Below are positions 6,018-13,655 of a stretch of DNA of 17,522 nucleotides, piece by piece (positions within the stretch are counted from its first letter, which is position 1; each line of letters opens with the position of its first letter). A model generated the notes under the pieces. It was given only the letters and a program-made list of their open reading frames with translations. It did no database searches and was not told the origin of the DNA. Source of the stretch: Puniceicoccales bacterium (lineage in GTDB: Bacteria > Verrucomicrobiota > Verrucomicrobiia > Opitutales > UBA953); assembly GCA_031279675.1 (NCBI GenBank), contig JAITIB010000059.1:1-17522 (forward strand), read 5' to 3'. Both the position numbers and the translations under genes were made by a program.

Positions 6018-8312
6018 ATGAACACCAAGCGCCGCATCCCCACAACAACCGCCGCGCACGCCCTGCGTCGCGCACACTTCCTCTCCGCCGCAAGCCTCCT
6101 CCTCCCCCTCACTTGGACGCCACCTCACGCCAGCGCTGTGTCTGTCACTCGAGGCGAAAACCTTAGGGACCACGTCAATAATACGAACCGTAATGCGACG
6201 TTTGACCTCTCGGGAAATGTGAAGTGGAGCACAGGCGTAGGGAACACGGGGAACGCAATAAGTGCGAACTCGGACATGGTGATTAACTCCAACGGCAACA
6301 CAATCACACAAGACAATGGCGGTTCGTGGTTGAACTATACAGGCGGAACCCAGCATGTCCTCACCCTCAAAAACACTCTAGTTCAAGGCGATTCGAACTA
6401 TGGATCGGGGCAGTGGGGATTGTTCCACGCCAGCAATACTTCCATGACGGTAGCACTTGTGCTGGAGGGCAGCACGTTCGACGGTTTCAAAGGCTACGGA
6501 TCGGATCACTCAGGTTCAATCAGTTTCTCCTATTATAAGGCCGCTCTTGTTGTCGATGGCGGGCAAAAAGGGGTTATTTTCTCGAATAACAAAGGGGCAA
6601 GTGGCAGTAATGACGGTGCCGGAGTTTTCGGGACCCATCAAGACGGTTCAAGCCTCACCCTTAAGGGGAACACAACATTTACTGGAAATTCAACCATGAA
6701 CTATGGTGGTGCGCTCACAATCGATGCAGAAACTGGAAATACGACACTTGCCGTCAATATCGGCAATGATGGAAAAGTCGTTTTCGATGGAAATTCAAGT
6801 CAAGGATTCGGAGGCGCCATCAATTTTTGGGGATATAATACGAGCGGCACTTTTGGCGGGGAAGCCCTGTTTCAAAACAACTGGACGCAAGGTAACGGCT
6901 CCGGTATTGATGACCGGTCAAAACGCGGTGGTGCCATCAACGTCGGGTTTATGAATGGACAATCAGACATAAATTTCAGGGAAAAAGTGACATTCACAGG
7001 GAACCGTGCCATCGGAATTGTGGCCACCGATAAAAAATCCCAAGCTTGGGGCGGCGCGCTTTCAGTCACCGCACAAGGGACAGGTCTCGGCACCACAAAT
7101 GGGACATACAGCGTTATTTTTGAAAAGGCTGCGGAATTTAAAAACAATTACGTGACATCGGCAGCTTCAGGCGATTACAAAGTTGGCAATGGTGGCGCGG
7201 TCTATGTCGGCGTGGGCACTTCAACCAACACAAAGAGTGTGAGATTCGGCGCCGGTTCGTTGTTTGAAGGCAACCTCGCCCAAACGAAAGGCGGTGCGAT
7301 TTATGTGAGCGCGATTAGTGGCACGGCAGACAGCGGCGGCAGAGTTACGCTCAACGCCGATAGCAACGGGCACATCACCTTTAAGGATAACTATGAAGGG
7401 GTTGTTTTCACCAAGGTTAGCGACACCAATTATACCCGAGACGGAACGTCCGGGACACGTAATGCCATTCATTTTGCCGGAAATGGCGTTCTGAACATCA
7501 ATGCCACCGGCACCAGCGCAGTCCATTTTTACGACCCGATCACTGGCGGGCAAAATTCTGCAAGTAACTTGGTAACTGTCAGTAAGACCGGGGATGGCGA
7601 TGTCATTTTTTATGGAAACGACAGCAAGGTTCATGCCGAAACAACCGTAAGAACCGGGCGGTTTGTCCTGAAAAATGGGGCCAGTTATGGTGATACAACA
7701 TCAGTGGCACAAGCGGTGTTTACCGTTGGGACTTCTGGCGTTTTGGTTGGCGAGCGTGAGACAGCCATCAGTGCCAACAAGTTTGTTGCGTCCTCTGGTG
7801 CCGAGTTGCAGTTGGCCGCTGAGGGGGGGCCCACTGGCAGGCTGACGATAAGTTCCCAGACAACACCAAGCATTCATAACGATGCCCGGTTGCTGTTTGA
7901 AATCAAGGGCACCGACGATACCAGCCGAAACGCGGGCAAACTTGGATTTTCGGGCTCCGCTCCCACCTTTACAGAAGCCAATGCGCCCGAGGTGAAATTG
8001 GACACGAGCCAATGGACGGAGGATCTCTCCATTCTTACTAATCCGCAATACGTCTCGATAACCCTGATCGAGGGTTTTGGCTACAACGGCCTAATCCAAA
8101 ATGGCTCGGTGATTGGGCCCGGCGTGTTTGGGCTCACCTATGAGGAACTGAAAATAAACGGCGGTAAGTTCCGGTTCCAATATGCAAACAGCAATTTGCT
8201 CCTCAACCAGTTCGATGTCTATCCCATACCTGAACCCACGACGTATGCATTGCTTGGCGGTCTTGGCGCGGTGGCGTTGGCGGTGATGCGCCGGAGAAGA
8301 CGCCGGGCGTAA
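6018..8312 (+). CDS. PEP-CTERM surface protein with Pmp-like FxxN/GGA repeats, copy 2
   Basis: Paralogue of the gene just upstream, 764 residues. The 40-residue signal peptide aligns without gaps to copy 1 (cleavage after ASA at 40). Ten FxxN motifs (near 188, 221, 256, 285, 326, 374, 416, 455, 486 and 531) and six GGA(I/L/V) motifs (230, 265, 304, 345, 392 and 425) keep the same order and almost the same spacing. There are no cysteines. The C-terminus PIPEPTTYALLGG plus hydrophobic helix and an arginine run (RRRRRRA) is a PEP-CTERM signal. The region after about residue 540 differs strongly from copy 1, then similarity returns (RNAGKLGF, DTSQWTE, YVSITLIE). The start is the ATG immediately before the signal peptide. 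The gene has its own leader copy and terminator. The function is unknown; export, anchoring and a beta-helix fold are inferred from motifs. Confidence 0.88.
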   Translation: MNTKRRIPTTTAAHALRRAHFLSAASLLLPLTWTPPHASAVSVTRGENLRDHVNNTNRNATFDLSGNVKWSTGVGNTGNAISANSDMVINSNGNTITQDNGGSWLNYTGGTQHVLTLKNTLVQGDSNYGSGQWGLFHASNTSMTVALVLEGSTFDGFKGYGSDHSGSISFSYYKAALVVDGGQKGVIFSNNKGASGSNDGAGVFGTHQDGSSLTLKGNTTFTGNSTMNYGGALTIDAETGNTTLAVNIGNDGKVVFDGNSSQGFGGAINFWGYNTSGTFGGEALFQNNWTQGNGSGIDDRSKRGGAINVGFMNGQSDINFREKVTFTGNRAIGIVATDKKSQAWGGALSVTAQGTGLGTTNGTYSVIFEKAAEFKNNYVTSAASGDYKVGNGGAVYVGVGTSTNTKSVRFGAGSLFEGNLAQTKGGAIYVSAISGTADSGGRVTLNADSNGHITFKDNYEGVVFTKVSDTNYTRDGTSGTRNAIHFAGNGVLNINATGTSAVHFYDPITGGQNSASNLVTVSKTGDGDVIFYGNDSKVHAETTVRTGRFVLKNGASYGDTTSVAQAVFTVGTSGVLVGERETAISANKFVASSGAELQLAAEGGPTGRLTISSQTTPSIHNDARLLFEIKGTDDTSRNAGKLGFSGSAPTFTEANAPEVKLDTSQWTEDLSILTNPQYVSITLIEGFGYNGLIQNGSVIGPGVFGLTYEELKINGGKFRFQYANSNLLLNQFDVYPIPEPTTYALLGGLGAVALAVMRRRRRRA

Positions 8313-8325
8313 AAAAAGCTCATTG

Positions 8326-8364
8326 AAAATCCCGCGGGCGAAAGGCCGGTGCGGGATTTTTTTT
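8326..8364 (+). terminator. intrinsic terminator after PEP-CTERM copy 2
   Basis: AAAATCCCGC (8326-8335) pairs with GCGGGATTTT (8351-8360) across a 15-nt loop that is itself GC-rich, followed by further T to 8364. It lies 13 bp after the stop and insulates tyrS from the surface-protein pair. Confidence 0.75.
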
Positions 8365-8367
8365 ATC

Positions 8368-8389
8368 CGCAGGATGGCGAATCCCTGCG
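8368..8389 (+). other. inverted repeat in the tyrS upstream region
   Basis: CGCAGGAT (8368-8375) and ATCCCTGCG (8381-8389) form an 8-bp stem with one bulged C and a 5-nt loop. It sits just past the U-tract of the preceding terminator and about 60 nt before the tyrS start. It could be an operator or leader hairpin, or chance. No T-box features are visible. Confidence 0.25.
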
Positions 8390-8436
8390 AGGTGGCGTCA
8401 ATTTTTGCTTTTACCGCCGCCGCAAATCGCCAAGAC

Positions 8437-8442
8437 AGGAGG
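8437..8442 (+). promoter_or_regulatory. tyrS ribosome binding site
   Basis: A perfect AGGAGG is followed by 9 nt and the ATG at 8452. It is the strongest Shine-Dalgarno in the window and fixes the tyrS start well inside the longer open frame. Confidence 0.85.
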
Positions 8443-8451
8443 CCACAACGC

Positions 8452-9651
8452 ATGATACCCGGGGAACAAATACAAAAATTCAGGGCCCGCGCCGAGGTTT
8501 TCCACGGCGAGGAGGAGATACTTACCCGCCTTCAGGCGGGCAAACGCCTGCGGGTGAAACTCGGAGTGGATCCGACGCGGCCGGACCTGACATTCGGGCA
8601 CATGGTTGTGTTGAACAAACTGCGCCAGTTTCAAGATTGCGGGCATCAGGCGGTGCTCGTCATCGGAGATTTCACAACGCGCATCGGGGACCCCAGCGGG
8701 CGTTCCACGACGCGTCCCGTGCTGACCGAGGAGGAGATCAACGCCAACGCGGCCACTTACCTTGCCCAGGCCGAAAAAATTCTTGATCCGCACAAGACGG
8801 AGGTGCGCCGCAACAGCGAGTGGTTTGGGGAAATGTCCTTTCAGGACGCGCTCGCGTTGAGCCGCCAGATGACGGTGGCGCGGATGCTTGAGCGCGACGA
8901 TTTTTCCAAGCGCCATGGCAATGGCACGCCCATCTCGCTCATTGAGTTTCTCTACCCCCTGCTGCAGGGGCACGACTCGGTGGTGCTCGACGCGGACATT
9001 GAGCTCGGTGGCAGCGACCAGCTCTTTAACATGCTCGTCGGACGCCAGCTCCAGAAGGAAGCCGGGAAGCCCGGGCAGGCGGTGCTCGCCATGCCCCTGC
9101 TCGTCGGGCTGGACGGCGAGCGCAAGATGTCCAAGAGCTACGACAACTACATCGCGTTCAACCACGCCCCCAAGGACATGTTCGGGCGCGTCATGTCGAT
9201 TCCCGACCCGACGATGTGGATCTATTACCGCCATCTGCTCGAAACCCCCGACGGGGAAATCGCCCGTTTGCAGGCGGCACTCCACCCGATGGAGGCAAAA
9301 AAGCAGCTTGCCGCCCGCCTCGTCGCACGTTTCCACGGCGGGGACGTTGCGGCGCACGAGCGCGCGCAGTTTGAAAAGGTTTTCACTCACCACGAAGTCC
9401 GCGATGACATGCCGCAATACGCATGGGGGGAATTTTTCCCCGGGGACGCCACCGCGGATGCCCCTCTTGTGGACATTCTTGCCGCAACCCGCCTTTTCCC
9501 GAGCAAGAAGGAAATCCGCCGCCTCATTGAGCAGGGCGCCGTGCGCGTGGACGGGGAAAAAATCGACGACGCTTCCGCACGCATCCGCAGGCCCGCCGCC
9601 GACGCCACCTTCCAAGCCGGCAAGCGCACGTTCTTCAAGCTTCGCGCATAG
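8452..9651 (+). CDS. tyrS: tyrosyl-tRNA synthetase
   Basis: Class I aminoacyl-tRNA synthetase that charges tRNA-Tyr in the cytoplasm. 399 residues. The N-terminal Rossmann domain has KLGVDPTRPDLTFGHMVVL (about 36-54), where the HIGH motif takes the GHMV form found in the TyrZ-like branch. IGDPSGRST is at 78-86, FLYPLLQGHDSV at 166-177 and GGSDQLFN at 186-193. The ATP-binding KMSKS is at 225-229. The C-terminal ~60 residues form an S4-like RNA-binding domain (FPSKKEIRRLIEQGAVRVDG). The start is set by the AGGAGG at 8437. It stands alone on the + strand after a terminator and is tail-to-tail with the alkaline phosphatase gene (11 bp between stops). Specificity for tyrosine rather than tryptophan rests on overall family resemblance and is secure. 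Confidence 0.96.
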   Translation: MIPGEQIQKFRARAEVFHGEEEILTRLQAGKRLRVKLGVDPTRPDLTFGHMVVLNKLRQFQDCGHQAVLVIGDFTTRIGDPSGRSTTRPVLTEEEINANAATYLAQAEKILDPHKTEVRRNSEWFGEMSFQDALALSRQMTVARMLERDDFSKRHGNGTPISLIEFLYPLLQGHDSVVLDADIELGGSDQLFNMLVGRQLQKEAGKPGQAVLAMPLLVGLDGERKMSKSYDNYIAFNHAPKDMFGRVMSIPDPTMWIYYRHLLETPDGEIARLQAALHPMEAKKQLAARLVARFHGGDVAAHERAQFEKVFTHHEVRDDMPQYAWGEFFPGDATADAPLVDILAATRLFPSKKEIRRLIEQGAVRVDGEKIDDASARIRRPAADATFQAGKRTFFKLRA

Positions 9652-9662
9652 GCGCCGGTTCG

Positions 9663-11687
9663 TTATTCGGCGGGGGCGCCGCCCGTGACGGCTTGCATGA
9701 GGAGGAAAAACACGTCGGTGTTCTCGACGACGCCGTGAAAGAGTCCGGAGGCGTGCCCGGTGGCGCTCAACGGGACGTCTGCGCCGGTGTGGACGGCATG
9801 GATGCCGCTGACGTGTCCGGTGACTTTGTATCCGCCGGCAGTGTCGCGCTCCTGCGGGGTTCCGGGATAGGCGTTGAATCGCGAGGTGCCGCCATGGGAT
9901 GTTTTTTTGTCGTGGACCGGGCGCGGGTTGGTCTTCCAGTCCTCGTGCCGGTCGGGGTTGGCGGCATAGCCGATGAGGAGGCGTCCGTCGATGTCGAGCG
10001 TGACCGGGTAGCCGTCCTTGGGGTCCAGAGTGTAACGCGGGAAGCGGGCCTTTTCGTAAGTCCCGACGGCGGCCTTGTGCGCGGATTCGCCTTTCAAGGA
10101 TTCGAGTTTTTCGCGGGTGGCGTCGGCGGCACCAATGATGCCCGCGCCGGAGCACTCGTGGTCGGCGGTGACGACGATGAGCGTGCCGGGATTTTTTTCC
10201 GCAAAACGTCTGGCAACGCCAACGGCCTTGTCGAACTCGATGGTGTCGAGGATCCAGCGCTCCGTGTCCATGTTGTGGGATTGTTTGTCAATGGACGCCC
10301 CTTCGACGAGGAGGATGAACCCGTTGGGGTTGCCCTTGTTGAGGACGCGCAGGGCGGCGTCGGTCATTTCCTCAAGGAGCGGCTGGTTGGGAAATCCATG
10401 ATCCGCGACGACCGTTTTTGCGGCGCCTTTTGGGGCGATGCCGCGGCGTCCGTCTATTTTATCCTTGGCGACGTTCATGTGGGAATTGGCGAAGAGACCG
10501 ATGAGCTTGGTGGTTGCGGGGTCGGCGGCGAGGGCGGCCAGCGTGGCGCTGTCCGACGCGAATGAGAAGCCGGCGTTTTGAAATTCCGAGAGGAGAAAGC
10601 GGTTGCGGCGGGTCTGTTTTCGCGGGACGCAATTCCACGCGTTTGCAAGCTCGTCGCTGATGCCTGCGGTGGCGTCGGAGATGCGCTCGGAACCGGGAAC
10701 GCCGCGGGGAAGAAACCATCTGAGCCCGCCGCCGAGGAGGACGCGCAGGTTGGAAAGCCTGACTTGCTCATCCAGATAGCCGTCGCAAATGCCGGTGCCC
10801 CTGTCGCGGTTTTGCGTGTGGCTGCCAAAGGCGCCCGGGGTGGCGTCGGCGACGTCGGCGGTTGTCACTATGCCAAGGGTTTTCCCCTGGGTGCGCGCGA
10901 GGTATTCGCCGATGAGCTCAATGCGCGGGTTGTCGAAGGTGTCCGTGGTGTCGTCGGGAAAAACGCCCAGCTGGTTGTTGTCGCCCTTGTTGCCGGTGGT
11001 GTAGCAGGAGGCGCCGGGGGCGGAATCGGTGACGATGGAGTTGAGTGAGGCTGTCTTGACGAGCGCGATGTTGGGCAGGTCCATTTCCAGCGGCGCATAG
11101 GTTTTCCCTGAGCTGATGCCGCGATACACGATGCGGGCGGCTGTGCGGTGGGCAATGCCCATGCCGTCGCCGATCATGAAAATGACATTCTTGGCGGCGC
11201 GCCCTTTCGGGGAGAAGCCACGGATCTCAAAGTTTCCGGTTGCGGAAACTCTCTGCCCGTCGCTTTGCGTGGCTTCGATGCGGAGCGCACGCACGCCGGT
11301 TGCGTCGCTGGAATAGGCGCGGAGCGTGGGCGCGACGCTGCCGGGGGCCACGCCCTTGGCAGTGCAGGGAATGAGGGTGAGGACGCCGGGGACTTTTTTG
11401 CCGTCCACAAAAAACCGCGCGTCCGTGATGGTTTTTCCGGAATCGGGTTGGACGGTGGCCGAGAGATCAAAGCGCTGTCCGGTGAAAAATTGGGCGATGT
11501 AGGGCGCGCCCTCGCGCCCTTCGCTGAATTTGAGGCTGGGCGGCGTCAGGCGCGTCACTCGCGGCGCGGCGGTGGCGTCCGCAATGGCAAATAATGCGAG
11601 GCCGGCCAGCAGGAGCGGCGCAAGCGTGGCATGTCGTGAAATTCCCATGGATGCGCGGGAGGCGTGTCTTTTCATTGCGGGACGCAT
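9663..11687 (-). CDS. secreted alkaline phosphatase, PhoA superfamily
   Basis: Zinc/magnesium phosphomonoesterase that releases phosphate outside the cytoplasm. 674 residues. An N-terminal signal peptide (hydrophobic core LAPLLLAGLALFAIA, cleavage near ATA at about 40) is followed by a ~120-residue beta-rich segment, perhaps Ig-like. The catalytic domain then starts with NVIFMIGDGMG (Asp174, matching E. coli Asp51). The nucleophile is Ser222 in TDSAPGAS. DATP (281-284) and Arg294 match the Asp153/Thr155 and Arg166 positions. Metal ligands are Glu462, Asp467 and His471 in VEGASIDKQSH, Asp509/His510 in TADHECSG, and His633 in VHTGADVP. All key residues are present. The start could also be ATG 11675 or 11648; none has a clear ribosome site. 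It is divergent from the DUF481 gene over a 90-bp spacer with a large dyad. phoA-like, but I leave the symbol blank because the family has several branches. Confidence 0.92.
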   Translation of the reverse strand: MRPAMKRHASRASMGISRHATLAPLLLAGLALFAIADATAAPRVTRLTPPSLKFSEGREGAPYIAQFFTGQRFDLSATVQPDSGKTITDARFFVDGKKVPGVLTLIPCTAKGVAPGSVAPTLRAYSSDATGVRALRIEATQSDGQRVSATGNFEIRGFSPKGRAAKNVIFMIGDGMGIAHRTAARIVYRGISSGKTYAPLEMDLPNIALVKTASLNSIVTDSAPGASCYTTGNKGDNNQLGVFPDDTTDTFDNPRIELIGEYLARTQGKTLGIVTTADVADATPGAFGSHTQNRDRGTGICDGYLDEQVRLSNLRVLLGGGLRWFLPRGVPGSERISDATAGISDELANAWNCVPRKQTRRNRFLLSEFQNAGFSFASDSATLAALAADPATTKLIGLFANSHMNVAKDKIDGRRGIAPKGAAKTVVADHGFPNQPLLEEMTDAALRVLNKGNPNGFILLVEGASIDKQSHNMDTERWILDTIEFDKAVGVARRFAEKNPGTLIVVTADHECSGAGIIGAADATREKLESLKGESAHKAAVGTYEKARFPRYTLDPKDGYPVTLDIDGRLLIGYAANPDRHEDWKTNPRPVHDKKTSHGGTSRFNAYPGTPQERDTAGGYKVTGHVSGIHAVHTGADVPLSATGHASGLFHGVVENTDVFFLLMQAVTGGAPAE

Positions 11688-11690
11688 GAT

Positions 11691-11742
11691 GCACGGATGC
11701 CGGAAAATGTCGAGGCGCCGCGCACTTCATGAGCATCCGTGC
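11691..11742. promoter_or_regulatory. centred dyad between alkaline phosphatase and DUF481 gene
   Basis: GCACGGATGC (11691-11700) and GCATCCGTGC (11733-11742) are perfect 10-bp inverted arms separated by 32 bp. The palindrome GGCGCC (11714-11719) sits exactly on the same axis of symmetry. The left arm lies 3 bp from the phosphatase ATG at 11687, so it could act as a shared operator or as an mRNA stem over its start. Which regulator binds, if any, cannot be told from sequence. Confidence 0.5.
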
Positions 11743-11777
11743 TTGAACGTGCTGGCATCGCATGTTTATCCAAACCC

Positions 11778-12860
11778 ATGCAGAGAAGAATCCTGACCGC
11801 CGCCGCCACCGCCCTTGCACTCGGTGCGCTTGCGCCCTGCCCTTCCGTCTGCGCGGATGAAGTGCGGCTCAAGGACGGCACCGTCATCAAGGGCATCATC
11901 AACAGCGTTGAAAACGGCACCCTGTCCATCACCCCGGGATACAACGCGGAAGATCCCTCAAAGTCGTTCAAGTTCAAGACCGAGGACATCCAGACCTTTA
12001 CCACGGAGGAAGCGCTTTTTGTCGGGACTGCCGCCGAGGAAAAAAAGACCTTCGACAACGTCACCCACGGCAAGGTCGAGGCCACGGCCAACGGCATACG
12101 CATCCTCACCTCCACGGGAACGACGCTCGCGCCGGTGTCCCAGGTCAAGGCTGCCTGGCGCACCGCAAAGGACAGCCCGCAGGCGCGCCAGTTGCAGAAA
12201 CTTGAGCACAAATGGGATGCGGAAGTTTTCACCGATTTGCGCGGCAAGTCCGGCAACTCCGACCAGATTGGCGCGTCGGTGGGATTCACCGCGACGAACA
12301 CCGGCCCCGAGGACACGCTCAGGTTTTACGGGCGTTACAACTACTATCGCACGGACGGCAACAAGTCTGCCGACGATCTTGTCGCCGGCGCCGACTACGA
12401 CTCGCGCTTCACGGAGCAGTTTCTCTGGTTCGCGCGCACGAACAATGGATACAACCGGATCAACCTCATGGACTTTTACTCCGAGACGGCGGCGGGCGGC
12501 GGTGTCATGCTTCTCAACGAAAAGGACCACAAACTTGAGCTGCGCGTCGGCGTGGGTTACCGCCACGAGACGCGCGCGAACAACACCTATCTGGACAAGC
12601 CCAGCCTGTATGCCGAATCCAAGTATCAGATCGCCTGGGAATGGGGCCAGTTCGAGGACCGCCTCAACTGCATGCCGGTGCTGGACGAATTCGGAAACTT
12701 CATCCTCAAGCATGAGGCCTACGTCGAGTTCCCCATCGCAAGAACGTCCAATTGGAAAATCCGCATGGGCGTTTCCAACGAATACAACAGCCGCCCTCTT
12801 CCGGGCGTGAAATCCCTGGACACGACGTATTTCACCCGGATCGTCTTCTCGTTCAAGTAG
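11778..12860 (+). CDS. DUF481-family outer-membrane protein
   Basis: Predicted exported protein of 360 residues with a signal peptide (LTAAATALALGALAPCPSVCA, cleaved near residue 26). Two small beta-rich segments follow: DEVRLKDGTVIKG (26-38 onward), and a second copy-like stretch around residues 95-135 (NVTHGKVEATANGIRILTS). From about 155 to the end the sequence alternates polar and aromatic residues as in a transmembrane beta-barrel, for example LRFYGRYNYYRTDG, GVGYRHETR and YFTRIVFSFK. This matches the DUF481 (YdiY-like) family, whose function is poorly known; some members respond to acid or salt. The start is the ATG at 11778 directly before the signal peptide; an upstream GTG at 11739 would add an implausible N-terminus. 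No Shine-Dalgarno is present. It is divergent from the alkaline phosphatase and convergent with hisF. The shared upstream dyad hints at common control. Confidence 0.82.
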   Translation: MQRRILTAAATALALGALAPCPSVCADEVRLKDGTVIKGIINSVENGTLSITPGYNAEDPSKSFKFKTEDIQTFTTEEALFVGTAAEEKKTFDNVTHGKVEATANGIRILTSTGTTLAPVSQVKAAWRTAKDSPQARQLQKLEHKWDAEVFTDLRGKSGNSDQIGASVGFTATNTGPEDTLRFYGRYNYYRTDGNKSADDLVAGADYDSRFTEQFLWFARTNNGYNRINLMDFYSETAAGGGVMLLNEKDHKLELRVGVGYRHETRANNTYLDKPSLYAESKYQIAWEWGQFEDRLNCMPVLDEFGNFILKHEAYVEFPIARTSNWKIRMGVSNEYNSRPLPGVKSLDTTYFTRIVFSFK

Positions 12861-12874
12861 GCGCAGTCCGCGCC
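12860..12874. terminator. short hairpin between convergent DUF481 gene and hisF
   Basis: GGCGC-AGTCC-GCGCC fills the 14-bp gap between the two stop codons. It is 5 bp with no T run on either side, so it could be a weak bidirectional stop signal or coincidence. Confidence 0.25.
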
Positions 12875-13636
12875 TCAGAGCCGGACGGGAAACCCGCCGT
12901 CGCGCAGTTTTTCCTTTGCGGAACGAATCGTGTGTGTCCCGAAGTGAAAAATGGACGCGGCCAATACCGCGCTGGCGCGGCCTTCGCGCACCACGTCCAC
13001 AAGGTGGTCAAGCGTGCCCGCGCCGCCGCTCGCAATGACGGGCACCGAAACGGCCTCGCTGACGCGCCGGGTAAGCTCAAGGTCGTAGCCCGCCTTGGTG
13101 CCATCGCAATCCATGCTCGTCAGCAGGATCTCGCCCGCGCCCAGGGCCACCACCCGGCGCGCCCAGTCGAGCACGTCAAGCTCGGTGCGGTTGCGCCCGC
13201 CATGCGTGTAAACGCGCCATGAGGTGGCGTCGGGCTCGCGCCGCGCGTCAATGGCGACAACGATGCACTGGTTGCCGAATTTGCGGGCGGCGTTAAGCAC
13301 CAGATCGGGGTCGTTGATCGCCGCGGTGTTGAGCGACACCTTGTCGGCGCCGGCGTTGAGCATGGCGCGGATGTCGTCCACGCTGCGCAGTCCGCCGCCG
13401 ACCGTGAGCGGCATGAAAACCTCGTCCGCTGTGCGCTCAACGACATCGCGCATGATGGCGCGCCCGTCGCTGGATGCCGTGATGTCAAGGAAGACAAGCT
13501 CGTCCGCGCCCTGCTCCTGATAGGCGCGCGCGGACTCGACGGGGTCGCCGGCGTCCCTGAGCTGTTCAAACTGGACGCCCTTGACGACACGCCCGGCCTT
13601 GACATCCAGGCAGGGAATGATGCGCACGGAGAGCAT
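12875..13636 (-). CDS. hisF: imidazole glycerol phosphate synthase, cyclase subunit
   Basis: Cyclase half of the HisF-HisH enzyme. With ammonia supplied by HisH it converts PRFAR to imidazole glycerol phosphate and AICAR in histidine synthesis. 253 residues, the usual length, and a complete (beta/alpha)8 barrel. The catalytic aspartates are Asp11 in PCLDVKAGRVVKG and Asp130 in VVAIDARR. Phosphate-binding loops are visible as TVGGGLRS (78-85) and IASGGAGTLDHL. It begins 19 bp after the ilvC stop on the same strand, so it is probably the last gene of the ilvN-ilvC transcript. No other his gene is in the window, so HisH must be encoded elsewhere. No strong Shine-Dalgarno precedes the ATG, which fits translation within a polycistron. 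Confidence 0.96.
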   Translation of the reverse strand: MLSVRIIPCLDVKAGRVVKGVQFEQLRDAGDPVESARAYQEQGADELVFLDITASSDGRAIMRDVVERTADEVFMPLTVGGGLRSVDDIRAMLNAGADKVSLNTAAINDPDLVLNAARKFGNQCIVVAIDARREPDATSWRVYTHGGRNRTELDVLDWARRVVALGAGEILLTSMDCDGTKAGYDLELTRRVSEAVSVPVIASGGAGTLDHLVDVVREGRASAVLAASIFHFGTHTIRSAKEKLRDGGFPVRL

Positions 13637-13655
13637 GGGCGCGGTGGCGTGGCGG

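Larger units (their letters stand above)
5801..8312 (+). repeat. tandem duplication unit B (leader plus PEP-CTERM gene)
   Basis: Homologous partner of unit A (3131-5714). It opens with the related CAAAAAAGG, G-run, GACCGG and AGGCC box. The leader is about 37 bp shorter than in unit A, with the difference lying mainly between the 60-bp block and the ATG. Coding similarity is high except for one diverged segment in the C-terminal third. Confidence 0.75.

Noticed and set aside
3500..8300. Repeats within the PEP-CTERM genes as a CRISPR array or satellite
   Set aside because: The recurring units are degenerate at DNA level and follow the coding frame (FxxN/GGA motifs); there are no identical short repeats with unique spacers.
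9651..9680. GGCGCC ... GGCGCC inverted repeat at the tyrS/phosphatase convergent junction as a bidirectional terminator
   Set aside because: The internal sequence does not pair well and there is no T run in either direction; GGCGCC is self-complementary and common in this composition.
8398..10155. Long - strand open frame of 585 codons across tyrS and the phosphatase end
   Set aside because: It is antisense to tyrS and in another frame of the phosphatase; composition is the low-complexity Arg/Pro/His pattern typical of shadows of GC-rich genes.
11743..11771. TTGAAC-N17-TTATCC as a promoter giving a leaderless DUF481 mRNA
   Set aside because: The -10 matches the consensus poorly, and no second site supports it; left out of the features.
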